A stretch of DNA of 37,293 nt from Burkholderiales bacterium (GTDB taxonomy: Bacteria > Pseudomonadota > Gammaproteobacteria > Burkholderiales > Casimicrobiaceae), in assembly GCA_020851235.1 (NCBI GenBank), contig JADZDD010000030.1, positions 1 to 37,293 on the forward strand. The letters are read 5' to 3'. Numbering within the stretch: the first letter of the stretch is position 1; each line of letters starts with the position of its first letter. The notes under the pieces are model-generated. The model had not been told where the DNA came from, did no database searches, and was given only the letters and a program-made list of their open reading frames with translations. Shown one piece after another: positions 32,201 to 37,293 of the stretch. Both the position numbers and the translations under genes were made by a program.

Positions 32201-32850
32201 ATCTCGTGCTGGAGATATGGGACGCGACCTACACCTCCTGTGCGCGAGTGGTGTCGGGCCTGTCATCGCCGAGCTACTCCTACTCGTCGGCTGACCAGGT
32301 GACCGACTTCGGTGCGGAGCAATCGACGTACTACGTGACATGGGCGCAGGTCGGCCGCTTCGGGCTCGGTCTACGGGCGCGTGGGACAGTGTCTGGCCCG
32401 GGATCAACGATAGATGCTCCCGCAGATCCTGGCGACCCTTACGAGCCGCCGGTCGATCCGCCCGTGGGCGGCGGTGGCACCGATATCGTGCTCACGTATC
32501 CCGCCGATACGGATCATTCCACCGGGACGCGTATCGGCGACACGATCGTGATCAAGTTCACCACGAGCGCGACGCCAGGCGACGGTTACATCAGCGTTGG
32601 CACGTACAGCGGGACGCAATATGCGCTCCATATCGTACTGGCTACGGACATTGCGGGCACGAGTCCAGTGGCAGAGGCCTACGGTGCCGCGGTTGCGACG
32701 ATCCAACTGGGCGACCTGTATAGCTATTCGGTGGAGCTCGATCCGTCCACCGACTATTACCTGCGAGTCAAGCACGAGACCTCACCGGGAAATCCGAGCG
32801 GCACCCCGGGTCAGCCGACCAACATTGCAGTGACCCTATTTACCGAGTGA
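29221..32850 (+). CDS. central tail tip hub protein, GTA gp15/gpJ-like
   Basis: The 1209-residue protein starts with a hydrophobic Gly/Ala-rich segment (VGGAVGGPVGAAIGGTVGAL), then YGNPIPYVWGRFRVGGNVDW, a Gly-rich linker (GGGGGGKGGGGGDSG) and a long mid-region. Residues 640-730 (RIDLPIAMYSGEARTIAKRH, FSTSRKWAHLEPTDIVTVRG) match tail-hub proteins of the GTA megatron type. The C-terminal 350 residues are fibronectin-type-III-like. It should form the spike and bridge to the receptor-binding fibres. Confidence 0.88.
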   Translation: MSTATALQLVGTIVGGAVGGPVGAAIGGTVGALVGNAIAPTAVASPGLNDLKLQRSQYGNPIPYVWGRFRVGGNVDWIGNGGELVQHGGGGGGKGGGGGDSGPTYTGAWSMIFCKSTRKGQDALVAIDKWWTDGRVVNYDDINPTVYIGHAQQLPDSSMEADLGAGRVSADRFKGKAVFNDVQMGQFFNRLPNMEGLVRTKGQTNGAIVQLAKGNADIAFAQYPALSGAWPIDWENTGTLPEPTGVVANPYLYISDGWAAHRLANGASGYALVVGVPTWVALYWDYCNAPQFAPIGAGPPYTIPGLAGRIEGDTTYWVDVCAVAGVETGRFVYSWAVSTDGHIIIVVTNDDNITPTDWKWHRIVDGIMTAEGPVEDDGVFVTSSPRNIGNGHSGDNIGNVVKGVVESNGQYIWTFKTSGGYAYNVPAPGENEESVALYYIDTADNTLKQYVGPTQFESLGGPDLGSAHSGLIYSPAEGYAATLAGGYTQYSLYTRLAGTAQLTLAEILADVFELRDGLSPSQFDVTAAASTLVHGAALASVMQKRNFIDALRQAYFFDVVESDDGDSTFLKVVMRDRVEPEDGWPEIPDDDLGVREDGEDSQPLLALLSRVQEAELPARVNVQYYDPDQDYQIGSQSAQWNSPYVDNVTRIDLPIAMYSGEARTIAKRHLATARLERNRYGFSTSRKWAHLEPTDIVTVRGMLLRVLQKTETPKGVIRWEAVQHAPYIATQIEDGAPADGTTPIPPSGPKVATQVKFFDVAKVFDDHLDVGFYIAAAGELGGSWSGYSLQKSVDGGTTWAEVASTNVATIMGTVAQPIGGFTGGNVFDYSTVIRVTNVTGALESVSELAALNGDNAFVIGNEIGNFTTATQVDATTWDVTGLLRGRRGTEWAMTTHGTDETFALVSTMLNVATPEAEVGQARQYKAVSFGMTLAGTMAVTFTNTAQSARCYAPVHVAGGPTASDAVLMECVPRTRSGGAWRDFVDIAQADAPLDLVLEIWDATYTSCARVVSGLSSPSYSYSSADQVTDFGAEQSTYYVTWAQVGRFGLGLRARGTVSGPGSTIDAPADPGDPYEPPVDPPVGGGGTDIVLTYPADTDHSTGTRIGDTIVIKFTTSATPGDGYISVGTYSGTQYALHIVLATDIAGTSPVAEAYGAAVATIQLGDLYSYSVELDPSTDYYLRVKHETSPGNPSGTPGQPTNIAVTLFTE

Positions 32851-32854
32851 TGCT

Positions 32855-33934
32855 ATGAGCGATAGCACCCCTGATCTGCCGCAAATCGAGTCGTCGCAAA
32901 GTGGCAAAGAGACCACGGCCAACCGCAACATCAACATGGGCCTCACGATGTTCGGCATCGTCAAGATCGTGGGCTTCGTGGTGTCCTACGCGGGCGGGCG
33001 GTTGAACGGCACGCACGTCAATGCCGGGACGGTGACGCTGGGCGCGAGCGCGACGTACTACGTCGTGGCGCACAAGAGCACGCTCGCGGTAACGGCGGCG
33101 ACCTCGACCACGAACTGGGACGATGACACGACCTACGGGCGCATCGCCAAGGTCGTCATGGGTGCGTCGACGTACACCTCGTGGGAGGATCACCGGTTCG
33201 GTTCTGACGGCATTTTCCCTATGAGCGGCGGCGGCTCGTCATTCACCGGCGGGACGCTGACGACAGCGCTGAACGAGGCACCGATCACGACGCTCGCATC
33301 TGCCTCGACGACGAACGTCGGCGCGCAAGATGTCAACACCATCAGCATCAGCGGCACGACGACGATTACCGCATTCGACACAATCGCAAGTGGCGCGGTG
33401 CGCCGGCTGGTGTTCCAAGGCGCGCTGACGCTGACGCATAATGGCTCGTCGCTGATCTTGCCGACCGCTGCGAACATCACGACGGCTGCGGGCGACGTGG
33501 CGACGTTCGTGTCGCTCGGCTCGGGCAACTGGCGATGCGTCGGCTATCAGCGCGAGAGCGGATACGCGGTGCGGTTGCCGTTCCGGTTCACCGTCGCCAT
33601 CTCGGACGAGACGACCGACATCACGACCGGCACGGCCAAGACTACGTTTCGGTGGCCGTATCCCAACTCGACGCTGACGGCGGTGCGCGCGAGTCTGTCG
33701 ATCACGTCGAGCTCGGGCAATCCGACATTCGACATCAACGAGGGTGGGACGACGATCCTATCGACGAAGCTATCCATCGACGCGAGCGAGAAGACGAGCA
33801 CGACGGCGGCGACGCCAGCGGTGATCTCGGATGCGAGCATCGCCGATGATGCGGAGATCACGATCGACGTGGACATCGCAGGCACCGGGGCCAAGGGTGC
33901 CAAGGTGATGTTCATCGGGTACTACACGCCATGA
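32855..33934 (+). CDS. tail fibre or tip protein
   Basis: The 359-residue protein starts with a conserved-looking segment (MSDSTPDLPQIESSQSGKET), then is Thr/Ser-rich with beta-strand repeats (NTISISGTTTITAFDTIASG), a pattern of phage fibre shafts. The start is 4 bases after the hub stop. No lectin motif recognised. It carries no copy of the DGR repeat, which I looked for. Confidence 0.75.
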   Translation: MSDSTPDLPQIESSQSGKETTANRNINMGLTMFGIVKIVGFVVSYAGGRLNGTHVNAGTVTLGASATYYVVAHKSTLAVTAATSTTNWDDDTTYGRIAKVVMGASTYTSWEDHRFGSDGIFPMSGGGSSFTGGTLTTALNEAPITTLASASTTNVGAQDVNTISISGTTTITAFDTIASGAVRRLVFQGALTLTHNGSSLILPTAANITTAAGDVATFVSLGSGNWRCVGYQRESGYAVRLPFRFTVAISDETTDITTGTAKTTFRWPYPNSTLTAVRASLSITSSSGNPTFDINEGGTTILSTKLSIDASEKTSTTAATPAVISDASIADDAEITIDVDIAGTGAKGAKVMFIGYYTP

Positions 33935-34665
33935 TGATGCGCCGGCGACAGCGCGGATTCTTCCTCAACCCGTACCGCTATGGCGGCGGCGGTGGGGGGG
34001 GCGGCTCTGATCCGCAGTTCAGCTACGTCAAGGCGCTGTTGCGGTTCGACGGCACGGACGGAACAACGGTATGGACCGACGCCAAGGGGCACACGTTCTA
34101 TCACTCCGGTGCGAACATGACGCTGTCCAATGGACAGGTCAAATTCGGCAGTACCAGTGCGCGCAACAACGGCAACGTGAACGGAGTGAGGTGCGATGCG
34201 CATGCCGACTATCAGGCAGGCACGAACGACTTTACGTTCGAGTGGTGGCAGTACATCACGTCGACGGCATCGGCGTTCGTGCCAGTGGACATGCGCCAGA
34301 ACAGCAGCGGTGGCTCCGGCGGATCGATACTCATTCTGAGTTCCGGAACCAACTATCAGGTCTACAACGGGAGCAACAGTCTCAGGACGACCGCCACCGC
34401 GTGCCTGACGACCAACGTCTGGCAGTTCTACCGGGTGGATCGGTACAGCGGCACGACGACGATATCGAAAGATGGCGTCAGCTTCGCCAGCTTCTCTGAT
34501 TCATCCAACTACACCGCCAATACACCTATCGCGCTGATGTCTGCGATCCAGACTGGCTATGCGATGCCTGGTTACATGAGCAACTTTCGATTCACGATCG
34601 GGTATAGCCGGGCGCAAGGGTCGTATCCGTTCACTCCCCCGAACGCGGCATTTCCCCTGAGCTGA
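33931..34665 (+). CDS. tail protein with LamG/ConA-like lectin domain
   Basis: The 244-residue protein begins with a short basic segment, a Gly run (GGGGGGGGSD) and a concanavalin-like domain: YVKALLRFDGTDGTTVWTDA, DFTFEWWQYITSTASAF and a closing YMSNFRFTIGYSRAQGSYPF. Such domains bind glycans or form fibre tips. A run of eight G at 33994-34001 in the Gly stretch could slip and shift the frame. ATG overlaps the previous stop. Confidence 0.85.
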   Translation: MMMRRRQRGFFLNPYRYGGGGGGGGSDPQFSYVKALLRFDGTDGTTVWTDAKGHTFYHSGANMTLSNGQVKFGSTSARNNGNVNGVRCDAHADYQAGTNDFTFEWWQYITSTASAFVPVDMRQNSSGGSGGSILILSSGTNYQVYNGSNSLRTTATACLTTNVWQFYRVDRYSGTTTISKDGVSFASFSDSSNYTANTPIALMSAIQTGYAMPGYMSNFRFTIGYSRAQGSYPFTPPNAAFPLS

Positions 34666-34958
34666 TGGCTATGGACGCTGTCGAAGGACTGCCGCCGGAA
34701 CTGCTGAGGTTTCTCGTGTATCTGCTGTCCGGAGGATTCATCGTCACCGGGAGCGCGCTCATCGGCGTTCTCATCTTCATGGCCAAGGGCGTGCTCGGGC
34801 GCCTGCGTTCCATCGAGGGGGCCGCGAACGATCAGTTCCGCACCTTCGGGCAGCAGCTGTCCAGCGTTCGCGACATGATCACGCAGGATCTGCATAAGCA
34901 CGACGTGCGGATCACTCGCTTGGAAGAGTGGCGCCGAACGCGCGACGGAGACGATTGA
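34665..34958 (+). CDS. small membrane protein with coiled coil, holin-like
   Basis: The 97-residue protein has one long hydrophobic segment (about residues 14-41: LRFLVYLLSGGFIVTGSALI and onward) and a C-terminal coiled coil (NDQFRTFGQQLSSVRDMITQ) ending acidic. One span with a helical cytoplasmic tail just before the lysin gene suits a holin, antiholin or spanin-related protein. It is translated with the previous gene (TGATG). Assignment moderate. Confidence 0.65.
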   Translation: MAMDAVEGLPPELLRFLVYLLSGGFIVTGSALIGVLIFMAKGVLGRLRSIEGAANDQFRTFGQQLSSVRDMITQDLHKHDVRITRLEEWRRTRDGDD

Positions 34959-34989
34959 TGGCACGCGCCGCAACGACGAGGAGATGGCC

Positions 34990-36123
34990 GTGACGCTCGC
35001 GTGGGGCGCCAAGGTTTCGCCTCAGTTCCGGGCTCGCGTGCTCGGCATCGCCGCCGGCCTGCGCTGCGATCCGTCGTGGCTCATGGCGATCATGGCGTTC
35101 GAGACAGGGCGCAGCTTCTCGCCGGCGGCGCGCAATGCCGCGAGCGGGGCCACCGGCCTGATCCAGTTCCTCCCGTCCACCGCCCGCGGCCTCGATACGA
35201 CGACCGATGCACTGGCCGCGATGACGGCCGTGGAGCAGCTCGCCTATGTGGAGCGGTACTTTGCGTCGTATGCGGGGCGGCTGGCGACGCTCTCGGACGC
35301 CTACATGGCGGTGCTGTGGCCGAAGGGTGTGGGTCAGCCAGAAACCTACCCGATCTTCGAGCGCGGCAGCACGGCCTACGCGCAGAACAAACGTCTGGAT
35401 GTAGATGACGACGGTATCGTCACCAAGGCCGAGGCGGCGCTGCACGTCACCCGCGTCCTGGTCGAAGGACTCCGCCCCGAAAATGCGACCGAAGAGCGCG
35501 AGGGGCGCGCAGCCCCACTACCGGCACCGCCGCCAGGCATGCCGTCGATTCAACCACAGGAGCCACGCATGAACCCGATTCTCGCTGCGGCGCTGCCGCA
35601 GATCATCGGCATGATCCCGTCGCTCGCGGCGGTGTTCAGCAAGCCCGAGCAGGCCGAGCGAAACCAGAAGGCCGCGCAGGTCGTCGTCGATGCGTTCACT
35701 GCGGCGGTACCAGGCGCCGTGAACGTGCAGGACGCGCTCGAGCGGGCCGATGCCGACCCGGCGATCCGCGCGACGGCGGTCGCGGCGGTCGAAGCGAGCC
35801 CGACGATTGCCATGCTCGTCGAGATCGGGGGTGGCGTGGCCGCAGCGCGCCAGGCCAATGTCGAGTACATGGCAGGCGTCGAGGATGACGAATGGTGGCG
35901 CATGCTGCTCAAGATCGTCGCCAATCCGGCGATGATCATTTCGGCAGCCGGACTCTACATCGTCTATCGATTCGTCCCGGCGCTCGCCGATCAGGTGACG
36001 AAGCTTTCACCGGAGGTTGTCGCGTCGCTCATCACGTCGATCGTGGTTGGCACGCTCGGTGCGATCTTCGGATTCTGGCTCGGCCAGACCTGGCAGCAGA
36101 AGAGAGAGGACACGCTGCGATGA
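34990..36123 (+). CDS. endolysin (SLT-like) fused to a C-terminal membrane domain
   Basis: The N-terminal half is a transglycosylase-like lysin: LMAIMAFETGRSFSPAARNA with the probable catalytic Glu, GATGLIQFLPSTARGL, and a calcium-binding-like LDVDDDGIVTKAEAALH. After a Pro-rich linker the C-terminal 180 residues have two membrane helices (NPAMIISAAGLYIVYRFVPA and LITSIVVGTLGAIFGFWL). Start: GTG 34990 has GAGGAG six bases upstream, whereas the ATG at 34984 touches it. An internal ATG at 35569 with AGGAG could release the membrane part separately. Overlaps the next gene as ATGA. Confidence 0.85.
   Translation: MTLAWGAKVSPQFRARVLGIAAGLRCDPSWLMAIMAFETGRSFSPAARNAASGATGLIQFLPSTARGLDTTTDALAAMTAVEQLAYVERYFASYAGRLATLSDAYMAVLWPKGVGQPETYPIFERGSTAYAQNKRLDVDDDGIVTKAEAALHVTRVLVEGLRPENATEEREGRAAPLPAPPPGMPSIQPQEPRMNPILAAALPQIIGMIPSLAAVFSKPEQAERNQKAAQVVVDAFTAAVPGAVNVQDALERADADPAIRATAVAAVEASPTIAMLVEIGGGVAAARQANVEYMAGVEDDEWWRMLLKIVANPAMIISAAGLYIVYRFVPALADQVTKLSPEVVASLITSIVVGTLGAIFGFWLGQTWQQKREDTLR
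35569..36123 (+). CDS. possible holin made from an internal start of the lysin gene
   Basis: The ATG at 35569 is in the lysin frame and has ACAGGAG with six bases of spacing. The predicted 184-residue product (MNPILAAALPQIIGMIPSLA) has an N-terminal hydrophobic part and two further membrane helices with a basic C terminus, matching three-span holin-like proteins. If used, one gene yields lysin-membrane fusion and free holin. A fusion that simply lost a stop codon is the alternative. Confidence 0.55.
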   Translation: MNPILAAALPQIIGMIPSLAAVFSKPEQAERNQKAAQVVVDAFTAAVPGAVNVQDALERADADPAIRATAVAAVEASPTIAMLVEIGGGVAAARQANVEYMAGVEDDEWWRMLLKIVANPAMIISAAGLYIVYRFVPALADQVTKLSPEVVASLITSIVVGTLGAIFGFWLGQTWQQKREDTLR

Positions 36124-36689
36124 CCCAGCGCATTACGATTACCCCGCGCACGGTAGACGCGCAGGAGGTGACCTCCATCGTATCCCTCGTGCAGCTCGGC
36201 CGCGTGCCCGAGGCGTGGGAGCGATTCTATGTCGCGAGCGTCGGCGATGGCGCACTGGCGCGGCTCGGGGGCGTCATCAATGCCGCGCTGGCGACTCCGC
36301 CGGCGGCCGTGCAATGGCTCGAGATCACGTGGGGGGATGGCCGGAGGCACGAGATTCCCGACCTCGCCGATCAGACCGTCGTCGTGCGCATTGATGTACC
36401 CACGGATGCGCCGGTGTCATCGCAAGCCGGCTACGGCAGCGTGTACGAGTTTCGCGGCGAGCCGTGGCAGCGCGGCATCTGCCTGTCATCGCAACCAGGC
36501 GACTTCGCATCGCCCAACGCCAGCGGCGGGACGATCGCGTCGGTCATTTTCCGGGTTGGCGCAGTCGAGCGCCTGACGTCCGAGATGTCTGACCTGCTGG
36601 CCGGTCGGACGTACTACCTCAACGTCCGCAACCAGATTCGGCAGGCCGGCGCCAAGCCGGCGGCCGTCGAGATCAACTGGCCGCGGTGA
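36120..36689 (+). CDS. distal tail-region protein, unknown
   Basis: The 189-residue protein begins with a strand-rich segment (RITITPRTVDAQEVTSIVSL) and a C-terminal segment (LLAGRTYYLNVRNQIRQAGA). It overlaps the lysin stop as ATGA. The presence of many aromatics and the location suggest a surface or host-interaction protein, but no family could be assigned. Confidence 0.6.
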   Translation: MTQRITITPRTVDAQEVTSIVSLVQLGRVPEAWERFYVASVGDGALARLGGVINAALATPPAAVQWLEITWGDGRRHEIPDLADQTVVVRIDVPTDAPVSSQAGYGSVYEFRGEPWQRGICLSSQPGDFASPNASGGTIASVIFRVGAVERLTSEMSDLLAGRTYYLNVRNQIRQAGAKPAAVEINWPR

Positions 36690-36701
36690 GGGCCGACAGC
36701 T

Positions 36702-36866
36702 ATGCGCCGCGCGCGGTGCCTGCTGACCGCGTGTCACGCCATGCGGGTGGAAATCCGGCGCTTGCGGGCGGTCGTGGTCGTGCAGCGCGAGATCATCGCC
36801 AAGCTGCAACGCGAGCTCGACGATGAGCGAATGACGATCGCGCACGTGCATCTGTCGCGACGCTGA
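36702..36866 (+). CDS. 54-residue coiled-coil protein, unknown
   Basis: The frame starts with ATG 36702, encoding a basic N terminus (MRRARCLLTACHAMRVEIRR) with a short hydrophobic LLTAC stretch and a helix (QREIIAKLQRELDDERMTIA). A hydrophobic start with a Cys resembles the layout of small lipoprotein spanins, but the lipobox is weak. The upstream site is poor. Small, so the call is tentative. Confidence 0.4.
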   Translation: MRRARCLLTACHAMRVEIRRLRAVVVVQREIIAKLQRELDDERMTIAHVHLSRR

Positions 36867-36879
36867 GGACCATCGCCGC

Positions 36880-37104
36880 GTGACTGACGACTACACCTAC
36901 GGCGAGTTCGTGGTCGACCGTATCGCGCTCACCGTGCGCGGCGGAAGCGTGTCGCTGCCGCGGCCGCGTGAGGTCGTGCTCGACCTCAGTGCCTCCGACC
37001 AATCCGATCCCGAGATAGCCGCGCTGCTGGCGTATGTCCGGCGCAAGCATCGCGACCAGGTGCGTGCGGACACTGGCCCTCCGAGCTTCGGTCCGATCAG
37101 TTGA
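36880..37104 (+). CDS. 74-residue last phage gene, unknown
   Basis: The GTG at 36880 starts a product with an FVVDRIALTVRGGSVSLPRP strand segment, then helix (IAALLAYVRRKHRDQVRADT). It follows the small gene by 13 bases. It is the last gene before attR. No motif recognised. The rest of the right end to 37248 has no gene that I can support. Confidence 0.5.
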   Translation: MTDDYTYGEFVVDRIALTVRGGSVSLPRPREVVLDLSASDQSDPEIAALLAYVRRKHRDQVRADTGPPSFGPIS

Positions 37105-37118
37105 TCACGTGTCAGCGG

Positions 37119-37128
37119 TTGGGTCTAT
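37119..37128. promoter_or_regulatory. candidate integrase arm-type site beside attR
   Basis: TTGGGTCTAT is an exact copy of the sequence at 104-113 inside attL. A shared 10-mer in the two phage arms fits arm-type integrase sites. It lies 120 bp from the attR core. Confidence 0.5.
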
Positions 37129-37248
37129 TCGCGCCAGCGCGACGGATCGGCCGGGGCATGGGCTGGCGAAGAACTCCGCATCGCATACCCACTCGACTAC
37201 GCGCAAGTGCCGGATGTATCGGTGGTTTTCGCCTTCGAGACTGACCTT

Positions 37249-37293
37249 CTGTTAATCCGCAGGTCCCTGGTTCGAGCCCAGGTCGGGGAGCCA
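37249..37293 (+). repeat. attR core, 45-bp direct repeat of tRNA-Asn 3' end
   Basis: This is a perfect copy of positions 1-45. The upstream context is phage sequence and does not complete a tRNA, so this is the displaced host fragment. The window ends exactly at its last base. Confidence 0.95.

Noticed and set aside
29221-34665. A further variable repeat in hub or fibre genes
   Set aside because: I looked for the conserved GC-rich VR end and the QVAG-AGYAW segment on both strands; neither is present outside 3673-5221.
37034-37255. Last rightward frame running into attR
   Set aside because: Overlaps the better-supported 36880-37104 gene and has no ribosome-binding site or motif.
1-37293. CRISPR array, rRNA, insertion sequence
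   Set aside because: No regularly spaced repeats with spacers, no rRNA-like sequence, and no transposase were found.

Overview
The window is one complete integrated temperate phage, bounded exactly by a 45-bp perfect direct repeat (1-45 and 37249-37293). The repeat is the anticodon loop and 3' part of a tRNA-Asn(GTT) gene ending in CCA, so the phage used that tRNA as its attachment site. The DNA is uniformly GC-rich. The tRNA form and the gene families suggest a beta- or gammaproteobacterial host, but the window holds no host gene, so the host is an inference. Gene types (lambda gpA/Nu1-type terminase, gpB-type portal, tape measure, tail-tip hub, no sheath) point to a siphovirus.

Layout. Positions 110-6745 are one tightly coupled leftward operon, with most junctions overlapping as ATGA or GTGA. 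It starts with small unknown genes, continues through a diversity-generating retroelement (DGR) and ends with integrase. Positions 6787-8142 are the lambda-like switch: a pair of palindromic operators in front of the left operon, then a zinc-ribbon membrane protein and the repressor (both leftward), then a second operator pair, then a rightward cro-like gene. Positions 8473-9499 hold three small leftward genes. Positions 9637-14064 carry rightward early genes: a regulator, small genes and a primase-helicase of the VirE type. Positions 14067-14259 are a 9-bp iteron array flanking a nested GC palindrome, a candidate replication origin. Positions 14274-37104 are the late genes: gpZ-like protein, terminase, a Mor-like gene, head-tail connector, portal, protease fused to capsid protein, head-tail joining, tail tube, frameshifted tail chaperones, tape measure, a gene-transfer-agent-like tail tip, fibres, a lysin-holin fusion, and four distal genes of which the functions are unknown.

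The most notable system is the DGR. A template repeat (TR, 3673-3781) lies between avd and the reverse-transcriptase core. Two variable repeats (VR1 4347-4449, VR2 5113-5221) end two different DUF1566-like C-type-lectin-fold genes in the same operon. Every substitution between TR and either VR (10 in VR1, 13 in VR2) falls at a template adenine, the hallmark of adenine-specific mutagenic retrohoming. VR1 also lacks one AAC codon. Unlike the Bordetella phage DGR, the targets are not in the tail region. They sit in the lambda pL-equivalent operon behind paired operators that match those at cI/cro. This suggests that diversification is repressed in the lysogen and switched on at induction, together with integrase. 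The RT frame has no conventional start codon between TR and its conserved domain, so RT appears to be translated through its own template.

Other points worth attention are a zinc-ribbon membrane protein in the position of lambda rexAB, a canonical -1 slippery heptamer in the tail chaperones, an internal ribosome-binding site that could release a holin from the lysin gene, and matching candidate integrase arm sites at both ends of the prophage.
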